Positions 15,204-22,514 of a DNA stretch of 37,707 nt are shown in pieces. Numbering within the stretch: the first letter of the stretch is position 1; each line of letters opens with the position of its first letter. This DNA is from JAAAOZ01 sp964496595. Its GTDB lineage: Bacteria > Chloroflexota > Anaerolineae > B4-G1 > SLSP01. Made by a program: the position numbers and the translations under genes. Where the stretch lies: assembly GCA_964496595.1 (NCBI GenBank), contig CAZCAI010000023.1, positions 1 to 37,707 of the forward strand, given 5' to 3'. Under the pieces are notes generated by a model, which saw only the letters and a list, made by a program, of their open reading frames with translations, made no database searches and had not been told where the DNA came from.

Positions 15204-16049
15204 ATGTGGGAATTAACGTGGTTACTGCAACGTATGACGTGGATTGATGTTGTAGATGTCCTCCTCGTCAGTAGTCTGTTCTTTGGTTTGTTCTATGCCC
15301 TGAAAGGCACCCGCGCCATTCCACTGGTGCGCGGTATTACTGCGATCATCGTCACCCTGACGATCCTGACGCGCATTATTCCCCTGCGGGCCTTTTCCTG
15401 GCTGGTTGCGCAACTCTTGCCCGCGTTGCTCGTTGCTGTGCCGGTGCTCTTCCAACCAGAACTGCGCCGCGCCTTGGAGCAATTGGGACGCGGATGGCTG
15501 GTCTTCAAGGCGCTCCCCGACAGTGAGAGTATGGAACTGGTCATCGCGGCTGTGGTGCAGGCCTCTGAGTATATGGCCCGCCATAATGTTGGGGCGCTCA
15601 TCGTCTTCGAACGCCAGACCGGCCTTCAAGAGTACATCGAGACCGGCGTGGAACTCAATGCGGAGATCTCCTCGGAACTACTCACGACGATATTCGATCA
15701 TCACACCATTCTCCACGATGGTGCTGTGATCGTCTCCGGTTCCCGCTTGGCCTCCGCCGCGTGCGTGCTGCCGCTGACCTCTGCCATCTTAGCGGATCGC
15801 GAGTTGGGCCTGCGCCATCGGGCCGCGCTCGGCGTCACCGAGGAAAGCGACGCGATCTGCGTCGTTATCTCGGAAGAGCGTGGCGCGATCTCACTCACCC
15901 ACAACGGACGTATCATTCGGGATCTTGATACTAAACGGCTGAATTCTGTTCTTCACGCTTTCTTGATGCCCAAAGAGCGCTCCTCGGGATTAAGTATCTT
16001 TCAACGTTTCTTCAAAGCCGCTTCTGAATTGCGGGATTACGCTAAATGA
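15204..16049 (+). CDS. cdaA: Diadenylate cyclase CdaA
   Basis: 281 aa. Makes the second messenger c-di-AMP from two ATP. The N-terminus has three membrane helices (about 15-33, 36-55, 60-82: VLLVSSLFFGLFYAL, IPLVRGITAIIVTLTIL, LVAQLLPALLVAVPVLF). The DAC (DisA_N) domain follows, with the DGA motif at D172 (HHTILHDGAVIVSG) and the RHR motif at R204-R206 (LRHRAALGVTEESDA). Both catalytic signatures are intact, and the membrane layout is that of CdaA rather than DisA or CdaS. Its stop overlaps the cdaR start by four bases. The ribosome binding site is weak (AGGA), so translation may be coupled to something upstream. Confidence 0.93.
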   Translation: MWELTWLLQRMTWIDVVDVLLVSSLFFGLFYALKGTRAIPLVRGITAIIVTLTILTRIIPLRAFSWLVAQLLPALLVAVPVLFQPELRRALEQLGRGWLVFKALPDSESMELVIAAVVQASEYMARHNVGALIVFERQTGLQEYIETGVELNAEISSELLTTIFDHHTILHDGAVIVSGSRLASAACVLPLTSAILADRELGLRHRAALGVTEESDAICVVISEERGAISLTHNGRIIRDLDTKRLNSVLHAFLMPKERSSGLSIFQRFFKAASELRDYAK

Positions 16050-17293
16050 ACCAGGAAATACGACAAAATCTCAGCTTGTTAAGCTTGTCCATCCTTCTCG
16101 CGCTCTTCTTTTGGGCGATTGCGGTCGAATCGGAAGATCCAACGATTCAACGCGCCTACTCTAATAGCATCTCTCTCGCGCATCACAATCTACCTGATGA
16201 CAAAATCGCCTATGGCGAAGAGACGCGGGTTCAGGTCACGCTCCGAGCGCCCCAATCGGTTTGGGATAACCTGCGCTCGGAGGATATTCAGGTCTACGTT
16301 AACCTCTCCGATGTGAGCACCGGCACGGTGGAATTGCCCATCCAGGTCGACGTTGATCGCTCCCCTGCGGAGGTCGTGAAGATCTCGCCGGAAAATATCC
16401 GGCTGAAGGTTGAACAAATTGCCGAAAAAGATGTGCCCGTGGTCGTCGTGGAGGTGGGGGAGCCGGCTTTGGGATATGAGGCCGGGGATTCAACCACAGC
16501 GCCGGAATTCGTGCACGTCCGAGGCCCCGCATCTTTGGTGCAACAAGCCGTCCGGGCAGAGGTCACCGTGAATATTGAAGGGGCTCTCAGCGACATCACA
16601 GACGACCTGAGTCCCGATGTCGTGGATGAAGAGGGCGCTCCGGTGCCGAGGATAGAGATCACGCCCAAGACCGTGACGGTCAACACGCCCATCCAGGAGC
16701 CGGGATACTTCCGCAAATTGCCGGTCAACATCAACCTCAAGGGGGAATTGGCGCCCGGCTATCGCCTTTCCAGTTTGAGTGTCACGCCGGAGATTGTGAC
16801 GATCTTTGGCAATACCTCCGCTGTCCAAAACGCGCCCCGCTACCTCCAGACCGAGCCTATCAGCCTCACCCAGATCACCGAGAGCCTGACCAGGTCGCTC
16901 GATCTTCAGATGCCGGAAGGGCTGTTTGTTATCCAGCCGCCCAGCGCCAGAGTGACGGTCAGTATTAGGGTCGAACCGATTGAGAGCAGTGTCACGTTTG
17001 AGCTTACGCCCCAAATCGAAGGATTAAACAAGAATTTGACCGCGACAGTGGAAATTGATTCCATCGTGGTGTTGTTGAGCGGGCCGCTCGCTATCATTGA
17101 CACGTTAGAGAAAGAGGATGTTCGATTGACGATTGATGTCACCAACCTCACGCCCGGCGAGTACGTGATCAAGCCTTCGGTCAACGTTACTAACACCGTC
17201 ACCGTCAAAAACGTGCTGCCGGAAACCATCCCCATTCGCATCGAGAGATCGCCGCCGAGCGAAGAACCGGAGGACATCTCAGAGTTAGAGTAA
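16046..17293 (+). CDS. cdaR: YbbR-domain regulator of CdaA
   Basis: 415 aa; starts in an ATGA overlap with cdaA. One N-terminal membrane helix (LLSLSILLALFFWAIAVES, about 9-27) anchors a long extracytoplasmic part made of four YbbR-like beta domains, at about 35-120, 125-215, 222-310 and 315-400. Recurring patterns include VDVDRSPAEVVKISPENIRL, PVVVVEVGEP, ITPKTVTVNTP and VTVSIRVEP. CdaR binds CdaA at the membrane and tunes c-di-AMP output. In Firmicutes the third gene is usually glmM; here it is not, since transcription meets a hairpin and convergent sufU. Confidence 0.9.
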   Translation: MNQEIRQNLSLLSLSILLALFFWAIAVESEDPTIQRAYSNSISLAHHNLPDDKIAYGEETRVQVTLRAPQSVWDNLRSEDIQVYVNLSDVSTGTVELPIQVDVDRSPAEVVKISPENIRLKVEQIAEKDVPVVVVEVGEPALGYEAGDSTTAPEFVHVRGPASLVQQAVRAEVTVNIEGALSDITDDLSPDVVDEEGAPVPRIEITPKTVTVNTPIQEPGYFRKLPVNINLKGELAPGYRLSSLSVTPEIVTIFGNTSAVQNAPRYLQTEPISLTQITESLTRSLDLQMPEGLFVIQPPSARVTVSIRVEPIESSVTFELTPQIEGLNKNLTATVEIDSIVVLLSGPLAIIDTLEKEDVRLTIDVTNLTPGEYVIKPSVNVTNTVTVKNVLPETIPIRIERSPPSEEPEDISELE

Positions 17294-17312
17294 TGGAGGG
17301 CCTCAAAAACAC

Positions 17313-17346
17313 AGAACCCCGCTCTCTACATCGAAGGCGGGGTTCT
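17313..17346 (-). terminator. Terminator between convergent cdaR and sufU
   Basis: Stem AGAACCCCGC (17313-17322) with GCGGGGTTCT (17337-17346). On the minus strand it is followed by GTGTTTTTGAG, a T tract, so it best serves sufU. The stem could also slow plus-strand transcription out of cdaR. Confidence 0.75.
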
Positions 17347-17364
17347 TGCATGTAGAAAACAGGT

Positions 17365-17754
17365 TCAAGACGCTTCGCCGCTCTCCTTCAGACCCTCTTG
17401 CATAGCCTTCAAGGGCAACAGCGCGCACTTGATGCGCCCCATACTCAACTGGATGCCGCCCATCATCTCCTGGATTTCCCCCAGACCCATTGCCATCAAC
17501 TCCTCCGGCGTCTTACCGAGGGCAAATTCGGTAAACATTGAGGAGGAAGCGGTGCTGATCACACAGCCGTGCCCCTCGAATTTCACCTCGGCGATGCGAC
17601 CTTCGTCATTCAAGCGTGCCGTCAGGTGAATCATATCCCCGCAGGTGGGATTATCCATCTCCACATCAATATCTGGCGCTTCCAACTCCCCAAAGTTCTG
17701 GGGATTATGATAGTGATCCAACATCTGCTCCCGATATAGGCTATCATTGTTCAT
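17365..17754 (-). CDS. sufU: Fe-S cluster assembly scaffold SufU
   Basis: 129 aa, NifU/IscU-like fold of the SufU type. It takes sulfur from SufS for Fe-S cluster formation. Conserved ligands are visible: C38 and D40 in NPTCGD, C64 in GHGCVISTASSSM, and C110 in GRIKCALLPLKA. The spacing between the second and third cysteines exceeds that of IscU, as in Firmicutes-type SufU, where these residues bind zinc. It lies downstream of sufS on the same strand, separated by 136 bases with a hairpin repeat. A GGAGA-type site precedes the ATG at 17754. Confidence 0.92.
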   Translation of the reverse strand: MNNDSLYREQMLDHYHNPQNFGELEAPDIDVEMDNPTCGDMIHLTARLNDEGRIAEVKFEGHGCVISTASSSMFTEFALGKTPEELMAMGLGEIQEMMGGIQLSMGRIKCALLPLKAMQEGLKESGEAS

Positions 17755-17836
17755 ACGAAAATCTCCTCTTCTCTCGTTTAGCGTTCACTAAGGTAGTTTC
17801 AGGATCTAGAACCTTCCCCAAAAACCGATGTTGATT

Positions 17837-17864
17837 GTAGAGACGCAAGATTTTGCGTCTCTAC
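17837..17864. repeat. Hairpin repeat GTAGAGACGCAA between sufS and sufU
   Basis: A perfect 12-bp stem, GTAGAGACGCAA (17837-17848) with TTGCGTCTCTAC (17853-17864), and a GATT loop. It lacks a close T tract on either strand, so it is more likely a REP-like repeat or a message-processing or attenuation hairpin within the sufS-sufU transcript than a full terminator. Confidence 0.7.
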
Positions 17865-17890
17865 TGGGGGGTTTATTTTCCTTTTAATGC

Positions 17891-19123
17891 CTAATCCCGT
17901 CGCCCCAACAGATCGACGACCTTATGCAGGGCCGCGACCAACGCCTCGACGTCGTCGCGATCATTGTAGATATAGAAGCTGGCGCGCGCGGTCGCCGGAA
18001 TCTCATAGCGCAGATGTAGCGGCTGCGCGCAGTGATGCCCGGCGCGAATACAGACGCCCTCCTCATTTAAAATCGAGGCGATGTCGTGCGGATGCGCCGC
18101 CTCCATCCAGAAGGAGAGAACGCCGCCGCGGCGCTCGGCGGATGGCCCCAGCACGTGCAGCCCCGGCACCTCGGTCACGCGCTCTAGCGCGTACGCGACG
18201 AGCGCCTGCTCGTGCGCGTGGATCTTCTCCAATCCGATCTCCGTGAGAAAATCGACCGCTGCGCCCAGACCTACCACCTCGGCAATGGGCGGTGTGCCGG
18301 CCTCGAATTTATAGGGTAGCTCGTTCCACAAGGATCGCCCCTTTTCCACCCGGCGGATCATATCGCCGCCGTACAGGAAGGGCGGCATCGCCTCCAGGAT
18401 TTCGCGTCGGCCCCAGAGCGCGCCCACGCCCGGCCCGCACATCTTGTGGCCGGAGAAGGTCACGAAGTCCGCGCCCAGCGCCTGCACATCCAACGGCAGA
18501 TGTGGCGCCGCCTGGGCCGCGTCCACCACCGTCAACGCGCCGGCCTCGCGCGCCAGATCGATGATCTGCTGCATCGGCGGGAGCGTGCCTAAGACATTCG
18601 ACATCATTGTGACCGCCACCACCCGCACGTCCCCGAGGGATAATATATCCTCCAGCGCCGACAGTTCCAACTCGCCCCCGTCGGTGACCGGCGCGACCAC
18701 CAACTCGGCCCCTTGCCGCTTCGCCAACTGCTGCCACGGCACGAAGTTGGCGTGATGCTCCATCTCTGTCACGACGATGCGATCCCCGGCCTCGACGTTG
18801 GCCTTGCCCCAGGCATAGGCGATGAGATTTAGCGCCTCGGTCGCGTTGCGCACCCAGATCACCTCGGCGACCTCCGGCGCGTTGATGAAGCGCGCGACGC
18901 GCTCCCGCGTGCCCTCGTAGGCGACGGTCGCCTCCTCCGCCAGTGAGTAGATGCCGCGATGTACATTGGCGTAGCTATAGCTGTAAATGTGCGCCATCGC
19001 ATCGATGACAGCTTGCGGCTTCTGCGAGCTGGCCGCGCTATCCAAAAACACCAGGCGCTTCCCGTGTACCTGGCGCTCGAAAATGGGAAAGGCTTTCCGA
19101 ATCTGTTTAACATCCAGTAACAT
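17891..19123 (-). CDS. sufS: Cysteine desulfurase SufS
   Basis: 410 aa, typical for group II (SufS/CsdA) desulfurases. PLP-dependent removal of sulfur from cysteine, passed to SufU. Visible: LDSAASSQKPQAVIDAM at 27-43, EMEHHANFVPWQ with His123, DAAQAAPHLPLDV at 201-213, Schiff-base lysine K227 in FSGHKMCGPG, and the catalytic C365 in IRAGHHCAQPLH. The ATG at 19123 follows GGGGAGG. It is transcribed with sufU and is divergent from the recombinase-like gene. No sufB, sufC or sufD is in the window. Confidence 0.94.
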   Translation of the reverse strand: MLLDVKQIRKAFPIFERQVHGKRLVFLDSAASSQKPQAVIDAMAHIYSYSYANVHRGIYSLAEEATVAYEGTRERVARFINAPEVAEVIWVRNATEALNLIAYAWGKANVEAGDRIVVTEMEHHANFVPWQQLAKRQGAELVVAPVTDGGELELSALEDILSLGDVRVVAVTMMSNVLGTLPPMQQIIDLAREAGALTVVDAAQAAPHLPLDVQALGADFVTFSGHKMCGPGVGALWGRREILEAMPPFLYGGDMIRRVEKGRSLWNELPYKFEAGTPPIAEVVGLGAAVDFLTEIGLEKIHAHEQALVAYALERVTEVPGLHVLGPSAERRGGVLSFWMEAAHPHDIASILNEEGVCIRAGHHCAQPLHLRYEIPATARASFYIYNDRDDVEALVAALHKVVDLLGRRD

Positions 19124-19168
19124 ATATCCTCCCCGTTGATATTTGGAAGTGTCGATTTAGTTTCTCTA

Positions 19169-19218
19169 AGTATAGCACAAACCTCCAAAACTTGCCCACG
19201 TGGGCAGGCGGTTATAAT
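19169..19218. promoter_or_regulatory. Divergent promoters of sufS and the recombinase-like gene, with palindrome
   Basis: Minus strand: extended -10 TGCTATACT (hexamer at 19169-19174) for sufS. Plus strand: perfect TATAAT at 19213-19218 for the recombinase-like gene, with TTGCCC (19192-19197) as a possible -35 only 15 bp away. Between the two -10 boxes is a perfect 14-bp palindrome, TGCCCACGTGGGCA (19193-19206), placed in the -35/spacer zone of both. It is a likely shared operator; the regulator is unknown. Confidence 0.65.
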
Positions 19219-19254
19219 AGGAGTGAGACAAGCGAAAAGAATGGAAGGAGACCT

Positions 19255-20262
19255 ATGAACGAAAATCAAACCGAGACGCCCCCTCAACTCCCTCTCTTCC
19301 CCGCCGACGAGTTGCCCGATCAACCCCAGCCGTCTCAACAACCCCAAAAATCCACTACAGGCCTCACCCCGCAATCCTCGCTCAATCAGGCCATCGGCGC
19401 GTTCGAGAGCTATATGCAAGCGCGGGGCTTCACGGAGAACACCCAACAGGCCTTCCGCTTAGATATGGAAATCCTCAGCAATTACATCGGGCCGGGCACA
19501 TCGCTGAGCGAGATCAGTACGGCGCATCTCCAGGCTTTTTTGGATTGGATGCAGGACGAGCGCGAGGCGCCGTGCAGCCCTAAGACCTTGGAGCGGCGGA
19601 TCACCACGCTGAAAGTCTTCTTCGGGTGGCTGGAGGAGGATGAGGTCCTGCCGCGCGATACGGCGGCGCCGCTGATTCACCACGCCGTCTCCGCGCCGCT
19701 GCCCGATATTCTCACGCAGACGCAGATCGCGGCGGTCACCGATGCGACCCAGGCGATGCGCCGGGGCGACATCGGTCGCCGGCCCGATGCGCGCCCGCAC
19801 CTGCTTGTCACGCTCGTGCTCCACACGGGGATCAAGAAGAGTGAGTGCGTCGATCTCCAACTCAACCATATCGATCTGACCAACGCCGAGCGCCCGGCGC
19901 TCTGGATTCGCTACAAGCAACCGAGCCGCCAGCATAAGGAGCGCCGCATCCCGCTGCCCACATGGTGGCCCGCGATTCTGCGCATCTATCGCGAGCAGTA
20001 CACCCCGCGCCAACACCTCTTCCCATGGACGGCGCGCAATCTGGAGTACGTCCTCACCGGCGTCGCCGAGGCCGCCAACGTTCCGCGCCTCACCTTCGAG
20101 ATGCTCCGCTGGACGTGCGCAGTGCGCGATTACCGCGAGGAGATGGAACCCGACGCGCTGCGGCGCAAACTCGGCCTCTCGGAGATCAGTTGGTACGAGG
20201 TCGAGGTGAAACTGGCCCTCCTGGCCCAACAGAAAGGCGCGCCCGGCGCGCCGCCATCGTAA
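19255..20262 (+). CDS. Tyrosine-recombinase-like protein, probably catalytically inactive
   Basis: 335 aa from ATG 19255, which follows GGAAGGAG; the frame is open upstream but that part lies in the promoter. A proline/glutamine-rich N-terminus (about 1-45) is followed by a SAM-like DNA-binding domain (about 46-130: AIGAFESYMQARGFTENTQQ onward) and a Xer-like C-terminal domain (about 150-325). Box I reads HTGIKKSECVDL where active enzymes have TGLRxSE, so the first arginine is lysine. Box II reads EMLRWT instead of HxLRH, with R kept and H lost. LGH reads LGL, and the tyrosine nucleophile position is not a tyrosine. Strand cutting therefore looks unlikely, and a DNA-binding role is inferred. 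It is not flanked by att sites or phage genes. Confidence 0.75.
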   Translation: MNENQTETPPQLPLFPADELPDQPQPSQQPQKSTTGLTPQSSLNQAIGAFESYMQARGFTENTQQAFRLDMEILSNYIGPGTSLSEISTAHLQAFLDWMQDEREAPCSPKTLERRITTLKVFFGWLEEDEVLPRDTAAPLIHHAVSAPLPDILTQTQIAAVTDATQAMRRGDIGRRPDARPHLLVTLVLHTGIKKSECVDLQLNHIDLTNAERPALWIRYKQPSRQHKERRIPLPTWWPAILRIYREQYTPRQHLFPWTARNLEYVLTGVAEAANVPRLTFEMLRWTCAVRDYREEMEPDALRRKLGLSEISWYEVEVKLALLAQQKGAPGAPPS

Positions 20263-20269
20263 AATTCAC

Positions 20270-20297
20270 TTGCACTCTCCCCTGTCTCGATTACAAT
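20270..20297 (+). promoter_or_regulatory. Candidate promoter for the nucleotide-sugar gene cluster
   Basis: TTGCAC (20270-20275), 16 bp, then TACAAT (20292-20297). It starts right after the recombinase-like stop. If used, both palindromic elements at 20311-20518 lie in the 5' leader of the downstream message. Confidence 0.4.
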
Positions 20298-20310
20298 CAC
20301 TCTCTGGTTC

Positions 20311-20408
20311 AACCTTGCGAAGGTTCCAGAGGGACTTCAGTGCAAAACGCGATGCCCAATGCAAGGCCACTTAACTAGCAAGACGCTCGACTAACCTTCG
20401 CAAGGGTT
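20311..20408. repeat. 98-bp MITE-like element, copy 4
   Basis: Ends AACCTTGCGAAGGTT (20311-20325) and AACCTTCGCAAGGGTT (20393-20408). The centre begins CCAGAGGGACTTCAG and is almost identical to that of copy 5 just downstream. It has no coding potential. Confidence 0.85.
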
Positions 20409-20420
20409 CGCAGGAAGCTC

Positions 20421-20518
20421 AGCCTTGCGAAGGTTCCAGAGGGACTTCAGCGCAAAACGCGATACCCAATGCAAGGCCACTTAATTTGCAAGACGCTCGA
20501 CTAACTTTCGCAAAGGTT
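20421..20518. repeat. 98-bp MITE-like element, copy 5
   Basis: Tandem neighbour of copy 4 after a 12-bp spacer: ends AGCCTTGCGAAGGTT (20421-20435) and AACTTTCGCAAAGGTT (20503-20518). Its right end carries compensating changes (CTTT with AAAG) that keep the small hairpin paired, which hints that the fold matters. Confidence 0.85.
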
Positions 20519-20558
20519 CGCTGAGAATATCTCTTTATCACTATAACCGGAGGCTCTA

Positions 20559-21914
20559 ATGAATAACTCATCCCTATCTGAAAAAATTACCCACCGCACG
20601 GCCAAAGTCGCCGTGATCGGCCTGGGCTACGTGGGCCTGCCTTTGGCGCTGGCTCTGGCGAAGGCCAAATTCCCCACCATCGGCGTGGAGATCAACGAGG
20701 AGCGCGTCGATGCGATCAACGCCGGGCGCAGCTACATCGAGGACATCACCAATGACGAACTCTGCCCTCATGTCGAGGCTGGGCGGCTGCGCGCCACCAC
20801 CGATTACGACGTGCTCAGCACTTGCGACGCGGTCTTCATCTGCGTGCCCACGCCCTACACCGTGCAGCGCTCCCCCGATCTCGGCTACATCATCCAGGCG
20901 ACCGAGGGCATCGCCCCGCGCCTGCAACCCAATCAACTGATTGTCCTGCAGTCCACCACCTATCCCGGCACCACGGTCGAAGTCGTCAAGCCTATCTTGG
21001 AGGAGCAGAGCGGCCTGCGCGCCGACGCCGACTTCTACCTGGCGTTCTCGCCGGAGCGCATTGATCCCGGCAACAAACAATGGAGCGCCTACAACACGCC
21101 CAAGGTCGTCGGCGGCCTGACGGAGGACGCGACGACCATCGCGGCGGCGCTGCTGCGCCAGATGGGCGCGCCGGTGCACGAGGTGCACTCACCCGCCGCC
21201 GCCGAGATGACGAAGCTGCTGGAGAATACCTTCCGCGCCGTCAATATTGCGCTGGTTAACGAACTGGCCCTCCTCTCCGAGCGGATGGACATCGATTTCT
21301 GGGAGGTGATCGAGGCGGCCAAGAGCAAGCCCTTCGGCTTTATGCCCTTCACGCCGGGGCCGGGCGTGGGCGGCCATTGCATCCCCATCGATCCGTACTA
21401 TCTGCTGTGGAAAGCGCGCGAGTACGATTTCTACACGCGCTTCATCGAGCTGGCCGCCGAGACCAACGAGGCCATGCCCTACCACGTCGTCGAGCTGGCG
21501 GCCCGCGGCCTCAGCGCGCAGCAGAAACCCCTCCAGGGCGCGCGGGCGCTCATCTTAGGCGTCGCCTTCAAGCCGGATATTGGCGACGCGCGTAACTCGC
21601 CCGCCCGCCGCATCATCGAGCTGCTGATCGACCGGGGCGCGGAGGTGCGCTATCATGATCCTTTTGTGCCGACCTTCCGTGTCGGCGGCAACGTCTTCCA
21701 CGCCCAGCCGCTGACCTTGCAGAACGCCGATCTCACAACGGAGGAGATCGCGGCGGCGGATGTCGTCGTCGTCGTGACCGGGCATCATAACGTTGACTAC
21801 AGCGCTGTGCTGGATCATGCCGATCTGGTCATCGACAGTTGCAACGTCACCGGCGAATATCCCCGCCCCGAAGCTCGCGCCACGGTGCTGCGCCTTGGCG
21901 CGCCCCAAGCATGA
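20559..21914 (+). CDS. UDP-sugar (UDP-HexNAc type) dehydrogenase
   Basis: 451 aa; ATG follows CGGAGG. NAD-dependent oxidation of a UDP-sugar to a UDP-uronic acid, for surface polysaccharide. Rossmann motif GLGYVG at 21-26, FICVPTPY at 93-100, STTYPGTT at 132-139, and catalytic-region K219/N223 (EMTKLLENTFRAVNIALVNE). The nucleophile is C274 in GPGVGGHCIPIDPYYL. The C-terminal UDP-binding domain starts near 325 (LILGVAFKPDIGDARNSPA). GGHCIPIDPYYL and NTFRAVN are the WecC/WbpA-like pattern, so UDP-ManNAc or UDP-GlcNAc is a more likely substrate than UDP-glucose, but this is not certain. Its stop overlaps the next gene by four bases. Confidence 0.88.
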   Translation: MNNSSLSEKITHRTAKVAVIGLGYVGLPLALALAKAKFPTIGVEINEERVDAINAGRSYIEDITNDELCPHVEAGRLRATTDYDVLSTCDAVFICVPTPYTVQRSPDLGYIIQATEGIAPRLQPNQLIVLQSTTYPGTTVEVVKPILEEQSGLRADADFYLAFSPERIDPGNKQWSAYNTPKVVGGLTEDATTIAAALLRQMGAPVHEVHSPAAAEMTKLLENTFRAVNIALVNELALLSERMDIDFWEVIEAAKSKPFGFMPFTPGPGVGGHCIPIDPYYLLWKAREYDFYTRFIELAAETNEAMPYHVVELAARGLSAQQKPLQGARALILGVAFKPDIGDARNSPARRIIELLIDRGAEVRYHDPFVPTFRVGGNVFHAQPLTLQNADLTTEEIAAADVVVVVTGHHNVDYSAVLDHADLVIDSCNVTGEYPRPEARATVLRLGAPQA

Positions 21915-22501
21915 CCGACGCTCCGCAAAAACAACCAGAGCAACCGACGGATTGGCGCCATCGCGCCACGCAAATCGCCATCTTCGTCTTCTTAGCCGCG
22001 CTGATGATCACCGTCGCCCTCAACCGCGACAAAATCCGGATCGAGCGCTTCCGTCAACTGGGCTATCTAGGCGTCTTCCTGATGGCACTCATTGGCAGCT
22101 CCACCATCGTGCTCCCTATCCCCCACCTGGCCTTCACCTTCACGATGGGCGCCGTCCTCAACCCGTGGCTGGTCGGGTTGAGCGCGGGCTTCGGCGACGG
22201 CATCGGCGAGATCACGGGCTACATGGCCGGCTACGCGCTGGAGGATGTCGCCGAGCACTCCAGGCTCTATCGGCGGCTGGATAGTTGGATGCAGCAGAAC
22301 GGGGATCTGACCATCTTTGTGCTCTCCCTCTTCCCCGTCCCCTTCTTTGATCTGGCGGCGATGGCCGGCGGCCTGTCGGGCTATCCCCTGTGGCGCTTTA
22401 TGCTGGCGACGTGGACGGGTAAGACGATCAAAGCCATCGTCGCGGCCTGGAGCGGCTACTACGGGATCACCTGGGTCGCCGAGTTGATCGGCGCACAATA
22501 G
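21911..22501 (+). CDS. VTT-domain (DedA/TVP38-like) membrane protein
   Basis: 196 aa from ATG 21911, in an ATGA overlap with the dehydrogenase. After a hydrophilic start there is one helix (IAIFVFLAALMITVAL, about 19-34), then the VTT (SNARE-associated) core. YLGVFLMALIGSSTIVLPIP carries the re-entrant region, GDGIGEITGYMAGYAL a glycine-rich helix, and FVLSLFPVPFFDLAAMAGG the second re-entrant hairpin with its characteristic proline and aspartate. Related proteins are linked to membrane-potential maintenance and lipid-carrier recycling (undecaprenyl phosphate in the DedA group). Coupling to a nucleotide-sugar enzyme fits an envelope role, but the substrate is inferred only. Confidence 0.82.
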   Translation: MTDAPQKQPEQPTDWRHRATQIAIFVFLAALMITVALNRDKIRIERFRQLGYLGVFLMALIGSSTIVLPIPHLAFTFTMGAVLNPWLVGLSAGFGDGIGEITGYMAGYALEDVAEHSRLYRRLDSWMQQNGDLTIFVLSLFPVPFFDLAAMAGGLSGYPLWRFMLATWTGKTIKAIVAAWSGYYGITWVAELIGAQ

Positions 22502-22514
22502 CGAGGTTACACCT

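Noticed and set aside
19192..19254. Upstream start for the recombinase-like protein
   Set aside because: The extra codons would cover the TATAAT box and the palindrome, and only the ATG at 19255 has a ribosome binding site.
20311..20518. Two near-identical tandem units as a possible CRISPR array
   Set aside because: The units are 98 bp with inverted ends and near-identical centres; there are only two and no unique spacers, so they are palindromic elements, not repeat-spacer units.
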